DNA from: Sarcocystis neurona
Lineage: Eukaryota; Apicomplexa; Conoidasida; Eucoccidiorida; Sarcocystidae
Assembly (NCBI GenBank): GCA_000727475.1
Contig: KL647325.1
Span: 786,797 to 850,796, forward strand
Direction of reading: 5' to 3'
DNA length: 64,000 nt
This document shows positions 13,664 through 26,700 of this stretch, piece after piece. The translations under genes were made by a program, and so were the position numbers. The notes beneath the pieces are model-generated. The model was not told the DNA's origin, did no database searches, and saw nothing but the letters and a program-made list of their open reading frames with translations. The stretch's first letter is position 1. The number at the start of each line of letters is the position of its first letter.

Positions 13664-15013
13664 ATGGCTGCTACGACCTCAGCAGCCGCCGCCGCGGAGG
13701 CGAGTCCGGTTGTTTCTCTTGTTAGTCGAGAAAGTGAAGCAGATGCGCGTGCAGCAACACCAAATCAGGCCACAGAGGCTGCTGCATCAGGAGGACAGAC
13801 GCAAGGACTTTTAGCTGCTTCTTCCCTGCCAACTCCGGCAGGTGGACCTGCTGCTGCTGCTGCTCCCACGAAGGAGCTAGCGACGTCCGTCGCATCAACA
13901 GCGGAAGGAGGAGCAGGCATGGCAGGTGCAGCAGAAGAACCTTTGCAAGCAGCAGGAAACCCGTCTACAGGGGCGACGACAGCACCAGCGACTGCAGCAG
14001 GGGAAATGTCACAAGTGACAGCCGCTGGACCAACAGAAGCAGCAGCAGGGGCCGGGCCAGCAGCAGAGGTAGCAGCAACACGAAAAGCAGCACCAGTAAA
14101 ACCAGAAGCTGCGGCACTAGAAGCACCAGCAGCAGTCTTAGCGTCAGCAGCAGGTGAACAAGGTTTTGCCAGCGCTGTGCTGTCCCCGGCCTTTTCAAAT
14201 ACAGCTGCTGCAGAGACTCAGCCTTTAGTAGAAACAGCTGGACCACCTGTCCAGCCTGCTGCTGCAGCAGCAACAGCAAATGCACGGGAGGGAGCCGGAA
14301 CGAAAGGCAGGAGAACGGTTGCTTCCTCCGCATCACCAACGGAGAAATCAACTGCGGAAACCTCATGCACTCGAGCAGCAACCGCGGCTGCGGACGTACT
14401 ATTGTCGGCTGATTCTGTCGAGGGTAGTCCGCCAGTGGCAGCCTGTAGCGCAAGTAGTAGTGAAACAGCAGCAGCAGCAGCATCAGGGGGCGCCAGTGCA
14501 GTAGGGGCAGCACCAGGAAACGAGACAGTGGTAGCGACAGCGGGGATCGCTGTAGCAGCAGGAGGTGAAGTAGCAGCAGAGTCGCGAGCAGCGGCCGAAG
14601 ATGTCGCTGCAGCACCGGGGGGCGCAGGAGCAGCAGCGGGGCCGGCGGCAGCAGCGCGGGCGCGTGAAACGGGTAGCGACGATGCAGCAGCAATTCTTAA
14701 AACAGCAGCAGCAGCAGCGGAAGATACAGCAGCTGGGTGTATTCGTGGACATACAGATACAGCTGCAGAAAGTCCGGAGGCCGCCCTGGTGTGCAACGAG
14801 TTATCGAGCAGCGACAGCAGCAGTGAGGAAGAAAGCGAAGGTGAAGAGGAACGGGCTTTGACCGCAGCGCAGACGGAGCCGGCTGCCGGCAGGAATAACA
14901 TTCGCGTGGAAGCAGACCGTCTGCAGGCCCTGCAAGCCTCTCTGGCACAAGACCTTGTCATCGACGGCGACACGGAGATGGACGATCTGCTGGTTGCTGC
15001 TCATGTGGCCCAG
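13664..15013 (+). CDS. NAF1: NAF1-like gene, exon 1 (Ala-rich N-terminus)
   Basis: Starts at ATG 13664 in a favourable context (ctcATGG). Encodes 450 residues dominated by Ala from GCA/GCT codons, ending in an acidic cluster [16 protein letters not shown] and a non-repetitive helix-like stretch ([13 protein letters not shown]). The donor is cag|GTAAGC at 15014, phase 0. The acidic Ser/Glu patch is typical of the segment just before the NAF1 core. The frame stays open for 84 more bases past the donor, which I treat as intron. Confidence 0.8.
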
Positions 15014-17725
15014 GTAAGCAGCGGCTGCGGATTTGCACGAGGTCTTCCTTACCTCTCTCTGTCTCTCTGCAGGGCAGCAGTGGTTAGGCAGCTGTAGATT
15101 TGTGAGTAAAAGATAAAATCTGCGCCATGCTGCTGCTGCGCGTGCCGCTGCGGCGACCGCGACACAGGTGAGCCAGCCGCGGCGTGCTTGTACAGGTGTT
15201 GGACACACGTACCTGCTCGGCTTGCTATGAATACCCAGAGAAACGTGCCTGCATGTACTTCTTTTATATGGGACCTGGGGCAGACCGCTGAAGCTGGCTC
15301 TTGAAGCGCGTACAAGGTGACTTCGTTGATGAGGAGAAAAGGGTCTATCTGCAAAGAGACGTATGTATGTGTATGTCGAGCCAGGAGGCCCGAGCGAGAC
15401 GCAGAGAACTCCTGACGGTAGAGAAAGTGGAAGATAACCACGGGGCGCAACTTTTATTGGTGCGTACATGCTTGCTGTTCGGCTACGTGTAGAGACGCTT
15501 ACAGGGGCTTCAAGCCGAGCCAAGGAAGAAGTGTAATCACGGCGAGGAGGAGGAGGATGCGACTACGCATACGTATATATATAGATATGCATATGGAGGT
15601 AGTCGTGTCTCCCCTATGTATATACGTATATAAAGACATATATATCTATATGGGTGTAGTCGTGTGTCTCCATGTATATATATATGTATATACGTGAGTA
15701 TAGGCGTGTGTCCACTCTGTACATGTATATGTATATGAATCTATGCATATAGATACACACGTATAAATTAGTCGTGTGTTCTCTGTGTAGACTTACTGAT
15801 AGTCAGGCAGAGCGATGAGCTGGTGAACGGCTATATAGGCAGGTGTCAAGTATTTGTGTTCGGCGAGAGGTGGATAGAGAGATACGCACAGCGAGACGTG
15901 CGGAGGAGATAACGCGAGAAAAGAGTCATATTTCTCTGTGGACAGCCACGTACTCACCACCCGCGTACACGTGCCCAGTCCCTACGACTTTGGAGGTGGA
16001 ATGGATTTTTGCCCGCGGACAAGTTTATGAACTTTTAGCCGACTCAAAGACCCACAAGTGTCGCACGCTTGCCGAGCGTTGAACGAACGTCAGACGGAAG
16101 TGTGCGAGCGACTACTATAATGCTGGTCACACAGACACGTGGACAGACGGACAGATACAGAGGCACAGAGACGAGGATGTGAGGACTGCAGCGCTGCTGG
16201 GGTTGACGCGGTTGTCTTCTGCTGCATCAACACGCTCGGGCTGCGGCGCGAGCGGGCCGCGTGTCTGCTGCTGATGTCCGCACTGCTCAATTATTTAAGA
16301 CTGTTACGACTGCATTTTGGCATCACGTCTGCTGCCGTCCTGCCGTCCTTGTTGGTGTCCTCCTACTGAGAACTTTCCAGATGCCGCTGCGTTGTCTGAG
16401 CGGAATTTTACTTGTGGAGTCGGCTTCGTGAGGAGGCAACGCTTTTGTGAACAGGACCCACTGGGGAGACAGGTGTTACGTGCTGATGTGCCGTCGTGCC
16501 GGTGCTGCTAGTGCTGCTGTGCCCGTACTGCTGCTCCTGTCCTGCCGGCCCTGCTGCTGCTGCTACGTGCTGTTGCTGGTGCTGCTGCCGTGCCCGTGCT
16601 GCTGCTGCTGTTCGGCGTGCAGCTGAGCGCCTGTGGTGCTGGGATGCCACCGTCTTTGCAGGGCGACTCCTGCGGCGCGCTGCCGTAGAAGACGTAAAGT
16701 ATTAGTGTTTCACTAGCAGCTGGATTAGTTGCTGGCGGACAGGAGCAGAGACAGGGTTCGTACTGCGTGGGCGGGGTGCTGCCGCCGTCGTTGCTGCGGG
16801 CAGTGTCTTGTCGCTGATGCTGACGCTTTGCTGCTGTTGCCTTCGCGGCTGCTGGTGGGGATTCTAAGACGATGCGCACTTGTGTGTGTGAATTCGCCGT
16901 AGACCCTCCCTGGTGCTGCTGTAGAGCCGACACTACCATCTGCGGTGCTCCAGTTCTGTGGTGAGCTGCTGCTCTTACAGATTGAAACGCAGCTGTTGGA
17001 GAAGCAGCAGAAGGCGGGGGATCTTAGTAGCATCGTCGAGCAGCTCTTGCGGGGAGCAGCAGCAGGGGGGCCTGCAGCAGGAACCGCAGCGGCAGCTAAG
17101 AGACTGCGACATAGCGGTGGACGTGTTGGTGCGACAGGAACAGCAGCAGGGAAACAGGACGCAGACGGCTCAGCCGCACCAACAGGCGACGCAGCAGCGA
17201 TACGACAGACCCCAGCAGCAGAAGGAGAAGGAAGAGCAGCGGCAGATGAGAACAAGAGGGAGGAAGAGAAGAAGTGGCAGCACACAGACGAAAGAGACCA
17301 GGAGGAAGAAGAGGAGGACGACGCATTTTCTTCGTCTGTGAATGCTCTACTGAAATGTGAGAAAGATGCTGAGGCACGGGGCTTGCGTCCGGCACTGCTG
17401 CTACGGCCTGCGAAACGGTGGACGTAGTCGCGTAGGAAATGCGCTCGCCGGGTGTCTATACAGTTCACGCACGTGGTGTATATACAGTGCTGATTGCTTT
17501 TCGTTCGCGTCCGTGGAGTTCTTAGGCTGCATGAGAACTGACATAAAAAAGGAAAGGAAAAGCCTAAATGACAGGTGTGGGTGCACATGGTGATCACTTC
17601 GTAATTCCGCAGAGGAATATCTTTACCGTATATTATCAGCAAGAAGTCGAGAAACGCGAAGGGAAAGATGCAAAGAATAGAATCTCAGCAGATAAGGAAA
17701 ATATATATATATATATGTGTATACG

Positions 17726-17756
<31 letters not shown>

Positions 17757-20700
17757 GCATATGCGTATGTATGTATCTATATATGTAGGTATGAATATGT
17801 GTATATATTTTATATATATATATATACGTGTACGCATATATGTGTATGTACATATATGTATATATTTGTATGCTATAAAAGGAAAAGAAGCTGAGGAGAT
17901 GAGGAATATATATATATATATATGTACGTATATATCCATATGTATATGCATATGTGTATATATATGCATATGTATATGTATGTATATATGCGTGTACATG
18001 GATATGTATATATGTATGTATGAACACGTATATATATCGTATATAAGTGTGTACGCATATATGTGTATGTACATGTATGTATATATGTGTATGCTACAAG
18101 AATGTACCGTCACTTTCCAGGAAGACTGCACTTCGCGTTATTTTTGATGGCTGCAGCAGAGGAACACTTCCGCAGACGGTTGCTGCCGCATCCACAGACA
18201 GCTTCTTCGGTAGCCGAGCCGCTGCGGAGGGCGCAACTGCACCTGCTGTTGGCCTCGAGGGAAAACGAAGTGAGGAAGCAGCAGCAGCAGGACCAGGAGA
18301 ACAGGCGGCAGCAGCCGAAGGACCCGCAGCAGCAAGTGACCTCAGAGAAACAACAGAGCTCCGAACAGCAGCAGGCTTCACACGAGCTGCGGCCCTCCTC
18401 CCACCCGGAGGGCGGGGACCATGGTGCAGCAGAAGCTAGGACGGATGCGTGCGCTGTAGAGCAAGGAAGCATAGCGACGGGCCACGCAGGCGACGCTGCA
18501 GAAAAAACGGTAGATGCTTCTCCCTCTTCTGTCACTTCGTCTTCTACTGTGGACGAACCGGGAAGAGAGGACGACGGAGAGGCAGGAGGAGGAGGAGGCA
18601 GCAACAGCAGTAGTAGCAGTGCGTGCGTGGATACGGTGCAGAAGTATATGAAGCAAGTGGATAATCTGGTGGCGCTGATTACCGGGAAGGAGCAGCAGCA
18701 GGAGGAGGGACAGCAGCAGGAGGAGCGGCCGGACGAGGACGAAGACGAAGAGGATGAAGGACAGGAGGCAGAACATGAGAGAGCAGGCGGCGCGGCTGCC
18801 GAGGCGGCGAAGCCCTGGGGAGGCATACAGGTAGGCAGGCCCAATTTTCGTTGCAACGAGGAAATAAGCAAGGGGAGAGCTTCTCTTGTCGAAGTCGCTG
18901 AATTAAGAGAGCTGGGCCACGATCTTACACTCCCCGGGACAAAGGGGACGCAACAGCGCGGCACAAGCACGCAGTGCCGCGGTGCCCTACGTTTTCGCAC
19001 TGCTGTATGTGGGGTACATGCTTGCATGCGAAGAACAGCCCATGTTTTCTATAAGTTCCCGCCGTCCACCCGTCTGGGAGTCGTGGAGATACATGTGAAC
19101 GTACGTGTACAGAAGTATACGTATATATACATGTATGTATACGTATGTATACGTGTATTTGTATACGTATATATACGTGTGTATGCAAACATAGGTATGT
19201 AAACGTAGGTGTGTATGTGTCCGTAGGTATGTACATGTATGTATGCGTCCCCTATGTACATACACACATGTATATATACGTATGTATATATGTATACGTA
19301 TGTATATATGTATACGTTTGTATGTATGTATACGTGTGCGTGTATATAGACGTAGGTGTGCATACGCATGTATGTGTGTGTATATATGTATGTACGAACA
19401 CAGCTGTACACAGGCATATGCGTGTGACGTGTGTGGGTTTGTGTATGGATGCGTCGGTGTGTGAGCGCGCGTGCAGCTGACTGCAGTGTGAGGTTCGGTC
19501 GTGAACAGAGACGTCGACTGTTTAACGAGGCAGACATTAACACGGTGTAAATGGGAAGGAAGTGGTATAAACGAGTAATATGAGTGCACTCTGCCGTATG
19601 CAGCATTTCTACCCCCGCATTCTTCCTCTATCGTTGCGCCCCTGTTTATTAGCCGATTCGAGTGGAGGGCCTGCCGAGAGTCGTCCCCAACAACTGCCCG
19701 GTTCAGGAATGCGGCGTGGTGCATGCGGTGGTCGACGACATGGTGGTGGTGAAGGGTCTGGAGGTACGTGACACTGGCAGCAGGGTGAGGGATGTAGCCC
19801 CAGCGTCAGACCCACAGCTTCTATGTGTTTTCGGCCGTGCGGCTCCGGGCGTGAGAATGTCCGCACGTCGGAAGCGCCAGCAGGCCTAGACAGCGATAGC
19901 AGTCGCCGCAACTGAAAAAATGTGTCAACCGGCTGCGCAGCAGCAGAAGTGTGACGACGGCGTATCGCCAAAAGAAATGCGCGACGCAGCAGGTGCTACA
20001 AGCGAAGTGGTTTCGAGCGCGGCGAGAGAGAGGACAGCAAACTACACGCCAAGCGGCACTATGTCACGACCATGATATACTAGCTGCGTGCTTGTAGCGC
20101 ACAGAAGAGCAGTAACAGCAACGGTAGTGATGCATATGAACAGCAGGAGGAGCTTCAGGGGTTTCACTTGCGGCAGCAACGCGTGCGGCAGCTCCAGCGT
20201 CAAGCACAGGAGCAGCCGTCGTCTCAGTGACATGCCGCGAAGGATCGAAGGGCTGTCAAGAGAAGATGCAGCAGCAACAGCACTTGGTGGGACCTCACAA
20301 AAGGGAAAGAAACGTTGTTAAGAGCCCTGCATTTTGTCTGCAGCTGATGCACAACAGCCCTGGGCTGGGGCGGTACCCAGGGTACTGCGTCTGTGGTGTG
20401 CACAGCGCGACACTCTGCAATCGTGAGCTTCGTAGCGGAGCAGCAGCCATCTTAGAGTCCACTGCACCGGACGGAGCGTACAGGAGACTTTGTGGGAAGT
20501 CGTTTAGCCTACATACATGTACATGCCAGCGGCGTCGGCGGACGTGGTGAGTTCTGCAACACACGTACAGAGCAATAACAACAGTATGTCGGTGAGTTCT
20601 CTTTCCAGACGCGTCGCAGTAGCTGTGTTGCCGTCTTCTTGGTAGCCGCAATGAGCGCCGTACGGAGGGCAAAGTATCCACTCCATTGGCCTGCTCTGCT

Positions 20701-23700
20701 GCGCAAGCACTCGTATGGAGGCTGTGCTGCGGCGGGACAGGGCGAGTGGCTAGCTGCTCGCCGCCGAGCTACTCTCGTAGTGAGGCGTACAGAGAAGCTG
20801 CGTTGGGTGCCGCACGCCTGAGGAAGGCGACTCTGCGCAGACGTGCCGCGTCGCTGCAGCAGTTGAGTTTCCTCATACGAGACACAGATAACAGCCGTCC
20901 ACGCGTGATGAAGAAGCAGCACCTCCAATGCGCTCTTCTGCACGGGAGCCACGCCGACTAATTTAACTGAAGGATATGCTTGTCCACCTTGAGCGTAGGG
21001 GCGGCTTTGTGTTAGTGTGCTGACGCCTGGAAGAGAACTGTATCAGCCCTGTGACAGTCGACCACCGCATCTCGAGAGAAAGGTGCCAAGTTAGCGCTGG
21101 TTTGAACGTTTGTGTGGGTGTTCGCATACCTATTGCTAGTATACAAGTACATGTGAGTCACCTTGTGGAGGGCAAGGGAAGGGAGCGCCGCGCGTCTGGG
21201 TCGCGCGGAGGGCTGCGACGGCGCAAGAGCTGCAGGCCTGGCCATGCAGCTGGACGCAATGGGGGCGGGAACAGGCGCGGTGAATGTGACGCAGTCCAAG
21301 CGCCAGAGAACGTCACACCAGTGGAGCAGGAGTCACTGCGGATTCTTACGAAGTCGCGGTAGTGCTCTCCGCAGGTGGCAGCGACAGGTCGCTCCTGTAC
21401 AGTGGGGCACTAGGGAAGGGCAGCGAAGTGTTAACGCCTGTGGCCGAGGACCCGTGCAACAGGGAGATACGGAACCCTGGCGACGGCGGCGTGCCTGCAG
21501 CAGCACGACGCCAAGTCGAGTCGCGGACGGTGTCGTGCAACAGCGGCAGCCTTGTGCAGCAGCCGTAGCAGCAGCAGCGTTGTGCAGCACCGGCGCCGTC
21601 GCGTAGTAGCAGCAGTAGTGCGCAGTAGCAGCAGCAGTGTGCTTGCGTCAGCAGCAGCAGCAGGAGGGGCGGTACAGGGCTTACTTTTTTTCGCAGGGTG
21701 ACGACTGCAATAGCAAAGCGCGCATCCCGCCGCTCCTTCGTGATGACCTGGGGCTCTAATGTGATTTGTTTGGTGCTGCTGTGCTGCAGAACAGCAACCC
21801 CTTGGACCTGGGCTCCGTCTTATGCTTCGCGGATAAATTAGTGCTTGGCGCGGTAAGTCTCTCTCAGTGCCGCGGCGGTAGCAGGGGCGCCGGCAGCCGC
21901 GGACGAATGTTGTGCAAACACTCAACAAAGCCGTTTGCACGTCTGCCCTTCACGCACGCTGCGCGCCGAAAGTCTACGTGCGAGTGCAGCGTCTGTGGAA
22001 ATGGGAGAAGGACGTGAAGGTCGGTGCACGTGGCGAACCAACGTCTACATGTGCGTCCGTGTAGGTTGCCTGCAAGTGTGCGCCACTACGTGTGTGTCTA
22101 GTCCTGCCCCACACAGAGGCAAGAACATAGGTTGCCTCGACGCTAGCCGCATAAATTTCTCTCTGTGTGTGTGTATGTATATGCGTGTGTGTGGGTGTGT
22201 GACCTTCTTCAACTGCTGGCCGGCAGGGAAGACGGCTGTCTATAAGTACGTTGCACGTAAACAAGATGCATAGATTTTCACGGCGCGCACTGAGAAGGCT
22301 GCACGTTAAGCTCCATAAGCGCTATACCTGTGTGTACATATGTATATGTGTATGTGTACTGGTGCCCATATGTGTGTATGTGTCTCGCTGTCTCTCTGAC
22401 CCTGTCTGTCGCTCTCACGCTGTTCGTTCTGTTGAAAGGGCCGCATACGACCTGGCGACGAGGTTTTTGTGGACGGTTCGTACCACCACGGCTACTGTAC
22501 GAGAACGACAGCTAGACAGACTTGACCGTTGACGTAATAACGGGCAGGTGCAGGCAAAGCTATTTACACAGAGACTGGGAAAGGGCCTGCTTACGTGCCG
22601 TCTCACGTGGGTGCGTGCCGTCATTTATTACATGTGGATTTGTATGTCACATGTTTGTCGTCATCTACAACAACGTCCGCGCATACATTTGTAGCAGTAC
22701 GCGTGTGATACATTTCTGTCTCGCAGCAGCTGGGTCACTTATAATAGTCCTTTTTTCATGGTCCAGATCCAGTGAATTTTGTTCGTGTGAGATCGCACAC
22801 TTTGTAGAGTCAGCTATTCACACACCTGTGATCAAAGTAGACATAGAGCTACGCGTATAACGGGGGCCATAGAGCGCCTAGTCTTCCGTACTTGTGTATG
22901 TCCCTCTGCTTCCTCTCGCAATATCTGCGTGTGCGTCGACCAACGGGTATATTCTGAGTGCAGGCGTGTCCCCCCGCCTCTCTTTGAACACGCATGTACG
23001 CACTCGTTAACACCCGCAGACCCGCTCGTATTTGTTCACATAAATGCATACACATACATATATTTGTGCGCATATGGAAAAATATATATATACACATATA
23101 TATATATATATACTTAGCAGAAACACACAACGGGGCACCTACTATCTGCTGCCGTAACTGGCTGTTCGAAGCAGCTTGACCGCGTATGCGTTTTATTTCG
23201 CGGCTTCTGCGTAGCGCCGTTGCCGAGACTGCATATATGTGTTTTTGTGGGTCTCTACTTACAAATTTGTGTGTGTGCATATATATGTCTATATACGAAG
23301 AGAGACGTGGGTATTTATTTGCCTATTTGTATACATGCATAAGTAGATATGGAAAATGAGATGTGCGTAGTTGTATATATATATATATATTCAGAGAGAG
23401 GTGCACCGGGTGAATGTCGTATTTTTGCGTGAAGAGGTAGTGGGAAAATGAGGTTTAGTAGACCGTCACATGCACCACATGTCTGTAAATATGCGTCGCC
23501 GTCTTTCGAGCTATGTACAATTCATCTACCGAAGGAAGTGGCCCGGCTCCCGAAGGCAGCGGTGGTCATTCTGCCGTTCCAGGCTCAGAAGGCGTTCGCG
23601 TCCGGGTTGACTGTCTTTATCACGGGGAAGTAGAGGTGAATTTACTTAAAATGTTGGAAGAAGAATTTTCATGAAGCGCCTTATCACATTCTGGCCTTCT

Positions 23701-26700
23701 GACGCTAGTGCCCAGTGTTGCTGCAACGCAGCAGCCGAGTGCAGCCTCGGCTCGCGTCAAGGCGCTTTGCTTCTCTGTACGTGCAGGTGTCGGACACCTT
23801 CGGGCCAGTGACCGCTCCGTTCTACGTAGTGTGCCTGCAGCAGCAAGAGGCCGCACCAGCAGAGGAGCAGCCGCGCAGCGCTGAGGAAGAGGCCCGTTGG
23901 AAGAAATTGCGGGACAGACTCGACAGCAATCGTGTAAGAGGAAAAGCACTTGCGGCGGTCCCCCGCGACCGCCTGGAGCGTCAGGAGCCACAGCAGCAGC
24001 AGGAATAGCAGAACATGTACGCAAGAAGCAGCAGTACGAAACGCGCGTTTTGCTTTTTCCTAGAGCCGTCCCACACGAACAGAACGAAAAATATACTTCA
24101 AAGAGTCGTCTTGACGTACAGGCAGACATATAGTAACCTCCTAGTATCCAAGGTTCAAAGTGGGGCAGTACTCGAATCCTGCGTCGCCTTCGATGCGCGC
24201 GAGCTGTGCTCTTTCTCGGTGTCTACTATACGCATGCGATGTACCTGGAAAATACACTCAGGCGTAGTACGTGAGATCGCTTTTGCAACAGTTCTGCTAT
24301 GTACGTGTCTGTATCCATATGTACGTTCCGGTCTTGATCTGTGCATGTGTGTTGTGTAAAAGTACTTGAATATATGTGTTTACTTACAGAGAAAGAGGTT
24401 GACAGTCATCCAGGTAACAGGTGGATTTCTTCCACACCAAGTTGGCGGCCTCTCTGTGTCTATATTTACGGACGTTCACGTATGTGTAAATGTGTAAAGG
24501 TGGATATACGTCTCCTACCCGCATTTGGGAGTAGACAGGGAAAAAGTGAGGAGCGAGACACTACGGCATATACGCGGAGGGCAGGGTAAACACTGCAGCA
24601 AATGCGTCGACGTATGTTCTACCTAAAAAGTACTCTGCACATTTTTGAAAGTAGTGAGCGCGTCCGTGTGCGTCTACATGAGCAACAGCTCAGGACGATA
24701 TTACGCGCGCAGTGACATGTATGTATCTCCTTCTCTCCATATATCCGTATGTGTCTGTATTTACATACATACGTATATGTATATGTATGTAAACATTTGT
24801 GTATTTACATACGCCTGTGTGAGATCGTTAGTCTCAGAAGAGGTACTGGATGGAAAGTGGTTGGAATTCGCGTGTGCCGTGTTTATTAGGAAGGGGAGAA
24901 GGTCTACTGCGACGTGCTGCATGCGTCGTTCCTTCTCGGACAGTATGGCCAGATCCCACCTTACTTGAAGAGGTAAATAAATTGCTTTCTTGAGGGGCCC
25001 GAGCAGTTGAGGCAGGCAGCTGCCCTTGCTGCTTCGTCCGTATCGACTGCTTCTGCGTCGTTTTCCCCCGCTCATTTAGCTCCTCCTTCTTCTTTTTCTC
25101 TTCCTTTGTTCGCTTTTCTCTTCCAGCTTTTTCTGCGTGTTCTACTTCTTCGTCCTTCCGGTTCTACTTGTCGTGTTGCTCGCCGCGCCGCTGCTTTTGT
25201 CGACGGGGTGCTGTTGGGGTTGTTGCGCTCGTTGCTTTGTGCGCTGCTGCTGTCACTCCGCCTTCTGGTGTAGATGAGCGTACGTCGGCTCTGAGGATGC
25301 GATGCTGCTGCGGCGTGTGGTGTGGCATCTGCCTCGGTGGTGCTGCTGCTGCGTCGTGTGTCTTGCGTCTTGCTGCTAGGTAAAACAATCTTCGCAGTGG
25401 GTTGCATTTCTGTCATAGATTCTTGAGTGTAGATCCAGCATATGATAGACGGAGGACTAATGCGGCTGCTGTGAGTTAGAAGCCGAGAATTTCTGTGCCG
25501 GAGTGCGGGTGCTCCTACGTGTCTCACCGCAAAATGCGTCCCTGTGTTTGTTGTGTGCGTGCAGCAGCCAGGGCCCCCGCGTGCCTCGCAGCACTCGCGG
25601 CAGTGTCGCAGGAAGCGACAGCAGCAGCAACTTCGACAGCAGCGACGAAGAAACTTTTGTCGCTGACAATGTGTCTCAGGTGTCAGGACGGTCGGCTGCA
25701 AGCAGCAGAGGCGGTGGCAGAGACAGCCGCCGCCCGTCGGCGTGCAGCAGTGTCAGCAACCGCAGCACTAGATCCCTTCGTAGACAGCAGCAGCGGCAGC
25801 TGCTGCGAGCAGCAGGTACGCATACGCTTCGTCCCACCAATAACAGCACTGCACAAGCACCCGCTTTCCTGCTTGAAAAATACGAGGATGCTGGCAAAGA
25901 CGAGTCTCCAGAGGAGGCCGCCACCACCGTAGGCGCGAGAGTTGCCACAGAAACGCCAACAGCAGTTTTGGCAACGGCGGAGCAGACAATCACGGGAGCA
26001 ACGCGTGACGTGCCAAGGCGACAAAGCTGCAGTCGGGGGCGGGCCACCAGAGGTGGCGGACGTGACGTGACTAATCACCGGCGGCAGCAGCAGCAGCATA
26101 CGCAGCAGCAGCAACAGCAATGTAGAGGCCTTCCTGCGGTAGGAAGTAGCAGCAACAGTCAGCGGGGGAGAAAGGCTGGTGCTGGTGGAGCGCGCGATAA
26201 GGCACAGGATCTGCGCCTGCAGGTGCAGATGCTGCAGCGGCAAGTGCAACATCAGCAGCAGCAGCTCTTGCAGCAGCAACAGTTGCTCCGGCAGCAGCAG
26301 CAGCAGGATGTGAAAGAAACAGGACGGCAGCTAGCAAATTGCAGTAATAACAGCCCAGGCGGCCGCAGCCGGGGGAGAGCGAAAGGCCACCCCAAGGGAG
26401 GCGTCGGTCAAACGCAGCGACCGCTTGCAGAGTCTTCTGATATGTATGCCCAGCCGCCACAGCTGCAGCAGGCGGTGCAGCAGCAACCTCGGTTGCCGAC
26501 TGTAAGCTCTGGCCAAACTTTTCCGTGTTCCGCGCAGGGCGCGCCTACAGTTCTGAGGGCACCTCCCCCGCCCCCCCCTCCTTCCGCTGTTGTCCTGGGA
26601 GCAGCAGCTGTAGCCGGTGCTCAGCAGCAACTGCAGCAGCAGGAAAAAGTACTGCATGGACAGCAGTACATGGGGAGAATAGCTGCTGGGTGTGTCGCGC

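Noticed and set aside
14218..14973. Minus-strand Ala/Ser-rich frame of 251 codons opposite NAF1 exon 1
   Set aside because: Complement of the poly-Ala exon; the plus strand has the start, donor and downstream homology.
16725..17642. Minus-strand frame of 305 codons opposite NAF1 exon 2
   Set aside because: Low-complexity Ser/Ala/Pro complement; no domain, and exon 2 on the plus strand fits the gene in phase.
17623..18027. Minus- and plus-strand Tyr/Ile/His-rich frames over microsatellites (also near 19049-19606 and 31487-32093)
   Set aside because: Pure translation of TATG/TACA microsatellites inside introns.
18110..19027. Minus-strand Ser/Cys/Ala-rich frame of 305 codons opposite NAF1 exon 3
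   Set aside because: It crosses the well-placed donor at 18831 and intron 3, and its composition is that of reversed CAG repeats.
21540..21665. CAG block in NAF1 intron 4 considered as an exon
   Set aside because: It contains repeated TAG stops within the repeat (gtagcagcagtag), and exons 4 and 5 already join directly by homology and phase.
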